Below, in pieces: positions 8,960-16,384 of a stretch of DNA of 33,292 nucleotides. Within the stretch, counting starts at the first letter, position 1. Each line of letters opens with the position of its first letter. A program made the translations under genes and the position numbers. Source of the DNA: an uncultured Clostridia bacterium. Its GTDB lineage: Bacteria > Bacillota > Clostridia > TANB77 > CAG-508. The stretch spans positions 1-33,292 of the forward strand of contig CALXFI010000009.1 of assembly GCA_944387535.1 (NCBI GenBank), given 5' to 3'. The notes below the pieces were generated by a model. That model saw only the letters and a program-made list of their open reading frames with translations. It was not told the DNA's origin and did not search any database.

Positions 8960-10609
8960 TTGACAAATAAAGAATTAGCACAATTAATGTTTCCAAATGT
9001 AACAAAAACAATTGAAGATTATGAAAAGGAATATCCTAAAAGGGATTTACCCGATGGAGCAGTGGTATCTAGATATGCACCAAGCCCAACAGGGTTTGTT
9101 CATATGGGAAATATGTTATCTTGTTTTATAGAAAATAAATTACCACAACAAACAAATGGAGTATTTTATTTAAGAATAGAAGATACAGATCAAAAAAGAG
9201 AAGTTGAAGGTGGAATAGACAGCATTGTAAATGCAATAAAAATGTTGGGACTGAATTATAATGAAGGTGTTATTTCAACCACAAAACAAAATGGAAACTA
9301 TGGACCGTACATACAAAGTAAAAGAAAAGACATATATGATACATTTATAAAATATTTAATTGAAGAAGGAATGGCATATCCTTGTTTCTGTAATTCAAAT
9401 GAATTAGAAAATATAAGAGAAAAACAAAAAGAAACAAAAGCTAGAATTGGATATTATGGTCAATATGCAAAATGTAGACATTTAGATAATGAAGAAAGAG
9501 CAAAAAGAATAAAAGAAGGGATGCCATATACAATAAGATTAAAATCAACTGGTAATTATGAGAAAAAAATACAATTTAAAGATTTAGTTAAAGGTAAAGT
9601 TACATTTCCAGAGAATGATCAAGATATTGTATTAGTAAAAAGTAATGGAATTCCGGTATACCATTTTGCACATGTAGTTGATGATCACTTAATGAGAACA
9701 ACACATGTTTTAAGAGGAGAAGATTGGTTATCTTCTGTACCAGTACATATAGAATTATTTAATAAATTTGGATTTGAATTACCAAAATATGCTCATTTAG
9801 GGCTAATTATGATTGTTGACTCTAATGGAGTAAAACGTAAAATAAGTAAAAGGAAAGATACTGATTTTACAGTTGAGAGTTATCATAGAAGAGGATATCC
9901 AACTATTGCATTACAAGAGTATTTAATGACGATAGCAAATACTAATTTTGAAAGTTGGAGAATAGCACATCCAAATGCTCCATTAGATGAATTTGAATTT
10001 TCTTTTTCTAAAGTTGGAAGTAGTCCATTGTTTGATACAGAAAAACTAATAAATATTTCAAAAAATTGTATTTCAAAAATGAAGGCAGAAGAATTATACA
10101 ACAATTTATTGGAGTGGACTAAAGAATATGATATTGAATTTTACAATTTATTGAGTGAAAATAAAGAATATAGTATAGAAGTCTTAAATATTGAAAGAGA
10201 ACAAAAAAAGCCAAGAAAAGATTTCGCAAATTATGCAGATGTAAAAAGATTGAATTGGTATATGTTTAAAAAATTATTTGATGAACATAAAAAAGAATAC
10301 CAATGGCAAAATATAAAAGACATAGAAGAAATTAAAATAATATTAAATGATTATATTAATAATTATTATTGTATTGAAGACGAAAAAGACACATGGTTTA
10401 ATAAAATGAAAGAAGTTGCAACAAAGTATGGATATGCTGGTAATATGAAAGAATATAAGGAAAATCCAAATAGATTTAAAGGTAACATTACAGATATAGC
10501 TACAATAATAAGAGTTGGAATTACAACTACTTCAATGACACCTGATTTGTATGAAATTCTTAAGATTTTAGGGAAGGATGAATTAATAAAAAGGATAAAT
10601 TTAATTTAA
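8960..10609 (+). CDS. gltX: Glutamyl-tRNA synthetase, clostridial ~550-aa type
   Basis: A 549-aa class I synthetase that charges tRNA(Glu) with glutamate. RYAPSPTGFVHMGN carries the HIGH-type motif (HMGN, from about residue 48), YLRIEDTDQKREVEGG the next conserved block, HVLRGEDWLSS the tRNA-binding part, and KRKISKRKD (about 294-298) the KMSKR loop. The length and the N terminus (TNKELAQLMFPNV) match the longer clostridial GltX form. I prefer TTG 8960 as start, with AAGGGTGA (8947-8954) upstream; the in-frame GTG 8951 lies in that ribosome site. Lying at the end of an accessory operon, it could be a second, inhibitor-resistant copy or a functional partner; whether the genome has another gltX cannot be told here. 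Confidence 0.93.
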   Translation: MTNKELAQLMFPNVTKTIEDYEKEYPKRDLPDGAVVSRYAPSPTGFVHMGNMLSCFIENKLPQQTNGVFYLRIEDTDQKREVEGGIDSIVNAIKMLGLNYNEGVISTTKQNGNYGPYIQSKRKDIYDTFIKYLIEEGMAYPCFCNSNELENIREKQKETKARIGYYGQYAKCRHLDNEERAKRIKEGMPYTIRLKSTGNYEKKIQFKDLVKGKVTFPENDQDIVLVKSNGIPVYHFAHVVDDHLMRTTHVLRGEDWLSSVPVHIELFNKFGFELPKYAHLGLIMIVDSNGVKRKISKRKDTDFTVESYHRRGYPTIALQEYLMTIANTNFESWRIAHPNAPLDEFEFSFSKVGSSPLFDTEKLINISKNCISKMKAEELYNNLLEWTKEYDIEFYNLLSENKEYSIEVLNIEREQKKPRKDFANYADVKRLNWYMFKKLFDEHKKEYQWQNIKDIEEIKIILNDYINNYYCIEDEKDTWFNKMKEVATKYGYAGNMKEYKENPNRFKGNITDIATIIRVGITTTSMTPDLYEILKILGKDELIKRINLI

Positions 10610-10619
10610 CTAAAAATCA

Positions 10620-10648
10620 TTGACAAATTAATTATCTTTTTGTATAAT
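10620..10648 (+). promoter_or_regulatory. Consensus promoter of a candidate small RNA
   Basis: TTGACA (10620-10625), 17 nt, TATAAT (10643-10648). It lies just after the gltX stop and points into a region with no plus-strand gene, only two hairpins, so it should make a short transcript starting near 10655. Confidence 0.75.
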
Positions 10649-10654
10649 AATTAT

Positions 10655-10723
10655 GCTAAATCTTTATAATTCATTAGAATTATAAAAAATATGTAGGAGA
10701 TTGTCATCTTCTACATATTTTTT
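10655..10723 (+). ncRNA. Candidate ~70-nt small RNA with two hairpins
   Basis: Downstream of the consensus promoter the transcript would hold TTTATAATTC/GAATTATAAA (10663-10672 with 10677-10686, 4-nt loop) and then a terminator hairpin (10685-10723). There is no open reading frame of useful length and no downstream gene on this strand; the next gene is convergent. So the promoter has no other visible purpose than a short RNA. Function unknown. Confidence 0.5.
10685..10723. terminator. Bidirectional terminator gltX / DUF6076-like gene
   Basis: AAATATGTAGGAGAT (10687-10701) pairs with ATCTTCTACATATTT (10706-10720) with one G-U pair and a 4-nt loop. T-run to 10723 on the plus strand and an A-run before the stem serve both directions. 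Confidence 0.8.
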
Positions 10724-10799
10724 ATGACCATTTATTCTTATTAATAAAAGTAAATTTTTGAACATACAATTTCCTATATTTAGATAGTGTGTCAAAATA

Positions 10800-11925
10800 T
10801 TATTGCTTTTTAGTACTTTTTATCCATTTTTCAAATTCTTTCGCACTAATTTCCTTATCCAAATATTTTTTCTTCATAACAGCACCTTCTTTTTTATAAT
10901 TCTCGAACTTTTCAATTGCTTTTTCAGTACCATAATGAGAAACAGAACTAGCCAAAGAAAGATATCTTTTTCTATACATATCAAGTAATTCATCATCTTT
11001 TAATGATTTTTTATAACTTATTTGTTTTCCTAGTTCTTTACAAGTCTTGTTATCTTTAAAAATATTATTACAATATTTAATATCTCTTAAATTTTCTGGA
11101 ATAAAATACCTGCCACAATTTTTACATTGCTTAATTATATGGCGTTTATCTGATATAAACTCTTTAAATTCAATTGCTAAAATACTTATAACATCAGAAC
11201 TACAAAAACAATATGGTATATTATACAAAGGTAAATTAAATCCACATAAATAGTATGCACCAAAAGTAAAGTCTAATGTTAGATTATTTATTAATCCAGA
11301 AATTTCAATAAAATCATTTTCTACATTATAGTTTTGCAAACGGCTATAATGCTGTTTTTCATATTCATCATATAATTTTGGATATTTTTTCTTAAAAAAA
11401 TCAAGTCTTTTTTGGGCTAAATTACTTTTTTTCTCAAAATATTCATCCCACTTTTTATCAAATTCTATTTCTTCAGGAGTAGCAGGTATATCATTATAAT
11501 CTTCATCAATTTCATCTACAATCGATTTATCATAAGGTAAATTCAAATGTTTAAAAAATACATGCTGAACATTAATGAAATGTTCTTCTTCAGAACGCAT
11601 AAGTTCAAATAAGCCTAAAAAATAATCGTTTTTATTCAATTCAAGACTAATAAAATTAATTCCGGATTTTATCTTTTCAGGATGCTTTGGACAATACAAA
11701 GATGCATAACAATATTTTCTAATAAAATTTCCGAATATCTGCACTTTTAAAGTCTATATTTAAAAAATTCAAAAGAAATGTTCCAATTGGCATAACTTTA
11801 CATTTGAACACAGGTTCAGAATAATAAATTTCATCTGTTTCATCTGTTTTATCTCTATGAATCATATCTCTATATAATAAAAATTCAGTATTGCTATTTT
11901 TATCAAATGCAATATAAAAATCCAT
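10800..11925 (-). pseudogene. Frameshifted DUF6076-like zinc-ribbon protein
   Basis: Two overlapping minus-strand frames belong to one gene of about 375 aa. The first (from ATG 11925, ribosome site AGGAGT) codes MDFYIAFDKNSN to NFLNIDFKSADIRKF and stops at 11719. The second frame continues with IRKYCYASLYCPKHPEK to the stop at 10800. Removing one T of a four-T run near 11724-11727 joins them as ADIRKFIRKYCYASL. The C-terminal half has CKNCGRYFIP and YCN, then CKELGKQISYKK, a treble-Cys pattern typical of DUF6076-like proteins often found on clostridial mobile elements. Function is not known to me. The break may be true decay, an error in a homopolymer, or less likely a programmed +1 shift. 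It has its own promoter with repeats (12005-12034). Confidence 0.65.
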
Positions 11926-11997
11926 AAACTACACTCCTATCAAACAACCATAAATCAATAAAAAATTTTTTTCTGTTGTATAGTGTTATTTTTAACA

Positions 11998-12034
11998 TCA
12001 AACAATTATAATCGTATTACAAGTTGTTTGACAA
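11998..12034 (-). promoter_or_regulatory. Promoter of the DUF6076-like gene with inverted operator-like repeats
   Basis: On the minus strand TTGTCA (12034-12029), 18 nt, TATAAT (12010-12005). TCAAACAA (11998-12005) and its inverse TTGTTTGA (12024-12031) cover the -10 and -35 boxes, and a third copy TCAAACAA lies at 11940-11947 next to the ribosome site. This layout fits a repressor operator. A plus-strand TTGACA (12028-12033) overlaps the -35, but no well-spaced -10 follows it. Confidence 0.55.
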
Positions 12035-12131
12035 TATTGTATTATAAAATACTATAAAAGTCAAAAATAGCACATTGAAAAACATGCAAAATATAATTCT
12101 TTTAAAAATGCATAGAATATTTTGTATCATA

Positions 12132-12251
12132 ATTAGTTATAAGACATATAATGAAACTTCTATCTGGCTAACATGATGTAAAGGGATAGCTTCTTAGAAA
12201 AGAAGAGGAGGGCAAATCTCCTATGTGAATGACAATTCACTTATAACTAAT
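12132..12251 (+). ncRNA. Multi-stem structured RNA upstream of the recombinase genes
   Basis: A 12-bp closing stem (ATTAGTTATAAG 12132-12143 with CTTATAACTAAT 12240-12251) encloses four successive hairpins: CTATC/GATAG (12160-12164 with 12185-12189), CTTCTT-AGAA-AAGAAG (12190-12205), AGGAG/CTCCT (12206-12222) and GTGAAT-GACA-ATTCAC (12225-12240). The stems abut almost without unpaired bases, as in a folded RNA domain, and no protein-coding frame covers them. It lies 60 nt before a tiny TnpW-like gene and 325 nt before two serine recombinases. It could be a cis-regulatory leader or an element-encoded RNA; I could not match it to a riboswitch class I know. Confidence 0.6.
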
Positions 12252-12311
12252 AATCAAAAGTAATAAAATTTATAGATTGATAATATGGTGTATAAAGGAG
12301 TTGGTGTTAGT

Positions 12312-12461
12312 GTGAATGATTACATAGAAGAAAAAACCACATATACCATAGATAATCAAGAATATACTGTAATAGCACGAACTAAAAAAGATAATGACAC
12401 AGAGAAAATATACAACATACTGAGTAGGTATGCTCTTCAAAAACTGAATAGCATTAATTAA
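12312..12461 (+). CDS. Small TnpW-like transposon-associated protein
   Basis: A 49-aa protein: GTG start, then NDYIEEKTTYTIDNQEYTV, ending SRYALQKLNSIN. The pattern of a Y-T-I-x-x-x-x-Y-T-V strand pair followed by one amphipathic helix resembles the short TnpW-type proteins found before large serine recombinases in Tn4451-like and other clostridial elements; their role is poorly known. AAAGGAG (12294-12300) lies 11 nt before GTG 12312; an in-frame ATG at 12285 would add nine residues but has no good ribosome site. Too short for routine gene calling, but the codons and context support it. Confidence 0.6.
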   Translation: MNDYIEEKTTYTIDNQEYTVIARTKKDNDTEKIYNILSRYALQKLNSIN

Positions 12462-12532
12462 AAGATAGTAATTATTTTGAAAAATGCTGGATATTATCAA
12501 AAATATTTTGTATAATCCATGTTACATAAAGG

Positions 12533-12575
12533 AATAGTTACTATCGCAAATCATAGGAAAGGGAGAGTAACTATT
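12533..12575 (+). promoter_or_regulatory. Inverted repeat bracketing the ribosome site of the first recombinase
   Basis: AATAGTTACT (12533-12542) and AGTAACTATT (12566-12575) are perfect inverse copies; the second ends at the base before ATG 12576. AAAGGGAG (12558-12565) lies in the loop between them. A possible -10 TATAAT is at 12511-12516 with a poor -35. This could be an operator or a translation-controlling hairpin. Confidence 0.45.
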
Positions 12576-14141
12576 ATGGAAAATACAAAATATAAAGTAG
12601 CAGGTTATTTAAGATTATCAAAGGAAGATGGTGATAAAGAAGAAAGTGATAGTATTGTTAGTCAAAAAAGCATTATAGAAAATAAAATAAAAGAGTTAGG
12701 AAAAGAATTTGAATTATATGATTTATACATAGATGATGGATATACTGGTTTAAACACAGATAGACCTTCATTTAAAAAGATGATTACAGATATTGAAAAT
12801 GGTGTCGTTAATACTGTTATAACTAAAGACTTATCAAGACTTTCAAGAAATAGTTTTGAAGCTAACTATTACATAGAAATATATTTTTTAGAAAAAAATA
12901 TTAGGTATATTTCAATTTTGGATAATGTAGATACATATTTAAAAAATTCAAATAATGATATGATACAATTTAAAACTCTAATTAATGACTGGTATAGTAA
13001 AGATATTTCAAGGAAGGTAAGAAGTGGAGTATGGGCTAGAAAAGAAAAAGGAATGTATTTAGCAGCAAAAGCCCCTTATGGATATAGAAAAAGTAAAGAT
13101 AATAAAAATAAATTAGAGATAGATAAAGAGCAAGCAAGAGTAATAAAGATGATTTTTAATATGTATGATGAAGGGACAAAGATTACTGATATTGCCAAGT
13201 ATTTAAAAGAACAACAAATATATTGTCCAGATTATTACGATTTTGGAGGGGCTAAAAACGGAGATTATAATTGGCGAGATGAGGCTATTAGTAGAATCCT
13301 AAAAAATAAAGTTTATATTGGACATACAGAGTATGGTAAAAAGATTAATCTAAGCTATAAATCTAAAAAAGTAAAAATTATACCTAGAGAAGAGTGGCAA
13401 ATTGTAGAAAATACTCATCAGCCAATTATTTCTAAAGAACAATTTGAAAGAGTTCAAACTAAATTAAGTATTCATAAAAAAACAAGACATAGAAAATATG
13501 AATGGAAATTAAATGGAATTGTATTTTGCAAAGAATGTGGAACAAAAATGGTAATCAAAGTAGTTCGTAATAAAGATGGAAACATTAAGTCTAAAAAAAT
13601 ATATTGTGGAACAGCAGTAAGAAAGAATAATACAATTGATTGTAACAGAAAGTATAAGTTAATTAACGAGGACATAGTAGATAAAATAGTTATAGCAAAT
13701 GTAAAAGAAAAGTTAAGCAAAATAAGTAAAAGCGACAAATTGGAAAACTTAATTTTAAATCAGTATAATGAAAATAGTACAAAGGTATATGATGATAATA
13801 TAAAAATTCTTGAAAAGCAACTTGAGAAAACCGATAAGACAATAACTTCACTATATGAAGATTATAAAAATGATATTATAGAAATTGATGATTATAAAAG
13901 ATTCTATAAAACAGAAATAGAACGAAGAACAAACATAAAGAATAATCTTAATTTCATTTTAAAAGAAAAGGAAAAAAGACCAATAATAACAAAAGAAAGA
14001 TTAATATCTATTATGAATGAATTATCTAATATTGAAAACTGGGACAGAGATAAACTATCTGAAATTATTTACAATATAGAGATAGACAAGGATAATCATA
14101 TTTATATTAATTACAGATATAATGTTTTTGATAAAGTATAG
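12576..14141 (+). CDS. Large serine recombinase A
   Basis: A 521-aa site-specific recombinase. The N-terminal resolvase domain (about 1-150) has YLRLSKEDG with the nucleophile Ser15, SIVSQ, and KDLSRLSRNSFEANYY. Next comes the recombinase domain (KAPYGYRKSKDN, then DEAISRILKNKVYIGHTEYGKK), a zinc ribbon (GIVFCKECGTKM and CGTAVRKNNTIDCNRKYK) and a C-terminal coiled coil (DDNIKILEKQLEKTDKTITS). This is the architecture of integrases that insert and excise elements at short att sites through a Ser-DNA link. I chose ATG 12576, preceded by AAAGGGAG; upstream in-frame codons run through the inverted repeat. It is followed 18 nt later by a second recombinase, a CcrAB-like or TnpX-like pair. Confidence 0.92.
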   Translation: MENTKYKVAGYLRLSKEDGDKEESDSIVSQKSIIENKIKELGKEFELYDLYIDDGYTGLNTDRPSFKKMITDIENGVVNTVITKDLSRLSRNSFEANYYIEIYFLEKNIRYISILDNVDTYLKNSNNDMIQFKTLINDWYSKDISRKVRSGVWARKEKGMYLAAKAPYGYRKSKDNKNKLEIDKEQARVIKMIFNMYDEGTKITDIAKYLKEQQIYCPDYYDFGGAKNGDYNWRDEAISRILKNKVYIGHTEYGKKINLSYKSKKVKIIPREEWQIVENTHQPIISKEQFERVQTKLSIHKKTRHRKYEWKLNGIVFCKECGTKMVIKVVRNKDGNIKSKKIYCGTAVRKNNTIDCNRKYKLINEDIVDKIVIANVKEKLSKISKSDKLENLILNQYNENSTKVYDDNIKILEKQLEKTDKTITSLYEDYKNDIIEIDDYKRFYKTEIERRTNIKNNLNFILKEKEKRPIITKERLISIMNELSNIENWDRDKLSEIIYNIEIDKDNHIYINYRYNVFDKV

Positions 14142-14159
14142 TTATAGAATGGGATAATT

Positions 14160-15677
14160 ATGAAAGAATACAAAGCAGGAATTTATTTAAGATTATCAAA
14201 AGAAGATACGAATACGAATAATAGTATAGAGGCACAAAGAAATATTACTTTAAACTATGCTAAAAAACATAATATTAGTGTAATTAATGAATATGTAGAT
14301 AACGGATATTCAGGTATTTTAGACTCAAGACCAGCTTTAAATAAAATGATAGTAGATATTTTAAGAAAAAAAATAGACATGGTTATTGTTAAAGATTTAT
14401 CGAGATTAACTAGAGATAAAAATAAAACAGGTTATTATACTGAAGTGTTTTTCCCAGATAATGATGTTAGGCTAATTTCTGTAACAGAATTTATAGATAG
14501 TGGTGAAAGATATGAAATTGATGATACTATAATGCTAAGAGGGATAATGAATCAAAGTTATATTGCAGATATTTCTAAAAAAATAAAATCTGTAAAAACT
14601 GATATGAAGAAACAAGGAAAATATGTTGAAAAAAATGTACCTTATGGATATAAGAAAGATGATGAAAATAAGTACAAAGTGGTTATAGATGAAAAAGTGG
14701 CTGATAATGTGAAATTAATATATGAAATGTATTTACAAGGACATTCACAAGGAGAGATTGCAAAATATTTAACTAAAATGAAAATTGATACACCAAAGAA
14801 ATATAAAGGACAAAAGGTAACAATTAATGAATGGCGAAGTGATAGTATAAGTAGAATTCTAAAAGATCCATTTTATACAGGTAAGATGATAATAAATAAA
14901 ATATATACAGATTACAGAACAAAGAAAAAATATAAAACACCAAAAGAAAAATGGATTTTTAAAGAAAATACACAGGAAGCAATAATTTCACAAGAACAAT
15001 TTGACAAAGTACAAAAAATGCTGGAAGAAAAGTTTTATAAACCTAAAAACAAATATGAGTATTTATTAAAAGGATTAGTATATTGTGGACATTGTAGGGC
15101 AAGAATGCAATACAAATATAGAACAAGAACTAAAATAAGAAATAAGGTATTAGATAATCCTCAAAAATGTTTGTATTTTAAATGTAGAACGATTTATAAA
15201 TTTCCTAGTATATGTGACAAAGGACATACGATTATGGAGAGTACATTAAATGAAATAGTAGTAAATGCTTTAAAACAAAAATTAAATACAATAAATATTG
15301 ACATAGCCACAAATAAAATTACTGATGAATATAGAAAAAATGATATAACTTATAAAGAAATGAAATTACTAAAAAACAATCAAATAAAAATAGACAATAA
15401 AATGAAAAAGTTATATAGTAAAAGAGTAGATGGAAAAATATCAATAGAAGATTTTAAATTACAGTATGATGAACTTAAAAGTAAATTAAAAGAAACTAAA
15501 AAATCTTTAGAACAATTACAAGAAAAGAATAAAAGCAAAATATCAGAAGAAAATTTAAAGAAAATTGTTATGGATTTTAAAAAAGGTAAAGAATTCACAA
15601 ACGAAATATTAAAGCAACTAATAAACAGAATTGAAGTATATGAAGATAAAAAAGTTGAGATAGAATTTAATTTTTAA
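14160..15677 (+). CDS. Large serine recombinase B
   Basis: A 505-aa recombinase with the same plan as its neighbour: YLRLSKEDT with the nucleophile Ser13, SIEAQRN, KDLSRLTRDKNKTGYYTE, then NVPYGYKKDDENKYKV and DSISRILKDPFYTGKM, a zinc ribbon (GLVYCGHCRARM, then C-x5-C near FKCRTIYKFPSICDKG) and a coiled coil (MKLLKNNQIKIDNKMKKLYS). The two proteins are clearly related but far from identical, so they are an old pair that may act as a heteromeric integrase/excisionase system, as CcrA and CcrB do. It is the last gene before the interrupted amidase at 15715, the usual place for an integrase next to its att site. Confidence 0.92.
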   Translation: MKEYKAGIYLRLSKEDTNTNNSIEAQRNITLNYAKKHNISVINEYVDNGYSGILDSRPALNKMIVDILRKKIDMVIVKDLSRLTRDKNKTGYYTEVFFPDNDVRLISVTEFIDSGERYEIDDTIMLRGIMNQSYIADISKKIKSVKTDMKKQGKYVEKNVPYGYKKDDENKYKVVIDEKVADNVKLIYEMYLQGHSQGEIAKYLTKMKIDTPKKYKGQKVTINEWRSDSISRILKDPFYTGKMIINKIYTDYRTKKKYKTPKEKWIFKENTQEAIISQEQFDKVQKMLEEKFYKPKNKYEYLLKGLVYCGHCRARMQYKYRTRTKIRNKVLDNPQKCLYFKCRTIYKFPSICDKGHTIMESTLNEIVVNALKQKLNTINIDIATNKITDEYRKNDITYKEMKLLKNNQIKIDNKMKKLYSKRVDGKISIEDFKLQYDELKSKLKETKKSLEQLQEKNKSKISEENLKKIVMDFKKGKEFTNEILKQLINRIEVYEDKKVEIEFNF

Positions 15678-15685
15678 AGAAAAAC

Positions 15686-15708
15686 AATCTAAAATAATTT
15701 AGATTTTT
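15686..15708 (+). terminator. Terminator of the recombinase operon
   Basis: AATCTAAA (15686-15693), 4-nt loop, TTTAGATT (15698-15705), with the T-run 15704-15708. It lies between the recombinase stop and the amidase fragment. Confidence 0.65.
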
Positions 15709-15714
15709 AATTAA

Positions 15715-16290
15715 ATATTAAAATGCAGTAAAAAGCACCCATCTGATGAAGGAGCACAAGCAAAAGATGGAACAACAGAAGCACAGACTAATTTAAAAAT
15801 AACATTAAAGGTACAAAAACTATTAGAACAAAGTGGTTGTGAAGTTTTACTAACACGCTCTGATGATAATGCAATTTATAATTTAGATAGCAAAACTTTA
15901 AGAGAGAAAAAAGTATCAGATATTAAAAATAGAGTAAAAATAGGAAATGAAAGTTCAGCAGATTGTTTTGTATCTGTTCACTTAAATAAAATACCACAGT
16001 CACAATACTATGGTTGGCAATGCTTTTATAATACTAAAAATGAAAAAAGTATTGACTTAGCAAAAAGTGTACAAGAGAGCTTAAATGAAGCAATAGAAAA
16101 AGAAAATAACAGAGTTGCAATGAAACTAAATAGTGTATATATCATGAAAAATGTAGAAATTCCTATATCAATTGTAGAATGTGGATTTTTATCTAATCCA
16201 GAAGAAGAAAAACAGCTTCTAGAAGACAGTTATCAAGAAAGATTAGCTTGGGGAATTTATAATGGTATAATGGAATATTTCATGAAATAA
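15715..16290 (+). pseudogene. CwlD-type N-acetylmuramoyl-L-alanine amidase, 5' part missing
   Basis: An open frame with no start codon (stop at 15712-15714 just before it) encodes about 190 residues of an Amidase_3 domain: DEGAQAKDGTTEAQTNLKIT with the zinc-ligand glutamate, LLTRSDDN, RVKIGNESSADCFVSVHLNK with the zinc histidine, and SIVECGFLSNPEEEKQ with the catalytic glutamate, ending NGIMEYFMK. The signal/membrane segment and the first zinc histidine of the DPGHGG motif are missing. In CwlD-like enzymes the domain starts about where this frame starts, so the break lies within or right after that motif. The remaining sequence is undamaged, which suits recent or reversible interruption by the recombinase element. 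CwlD acts in spore cortex maturation; without synteny the exact paralogue is uncertain. Confidence 0.85.
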
Positions 16291-16292
16291 AG

Positions 16293-16333
16293 AGCAAAAT
16301 AAGTGGAAAAGTCCACAAATTTTGCTTTTTTTT
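16293..16333 (+). terminator. Terminator after the amidase fragment
   Basis: AGCAAAAT (16293-16300) pairs with ATTTTGCT (16319-16326), with an inner GTGGA/TCCAC stem, followed by a T-run to 16333. Confidence 0.85.
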
Positions 16334-16350
16334 AATAAAAGTGGTATAAT
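16322..16350 (+). promoter_or_regulatory. Extended -10 promoter of the membrane-protein gene
   Basis: TTGCTT (16322-16327), 17 nt, TATAAT (16345-16350), preceded by TGG to give the TGnTATAAT extended -10. The -35 overlaps the end of the upstream terminator. Confidence 0.75.
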
Positions 16351-16384
16351 AGAAGTGTAGTAAAATGCAAAGGAGGAAGCTATT

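Noticed and set aside
10800..11925. Programmed +1 frameshift in the DUF6076-like gene
   Set aside because: There is no typical +1 site with a rare codon or stop context and no internal ribosome-site stimulator visible; an extra T in a homopolymer explains it.
12132..12251. Known riboswitch (c-di-GMP, SAM, THF, fluoride, guanidine)
   Set aside because: The conserved core sequences of these classes are not present.
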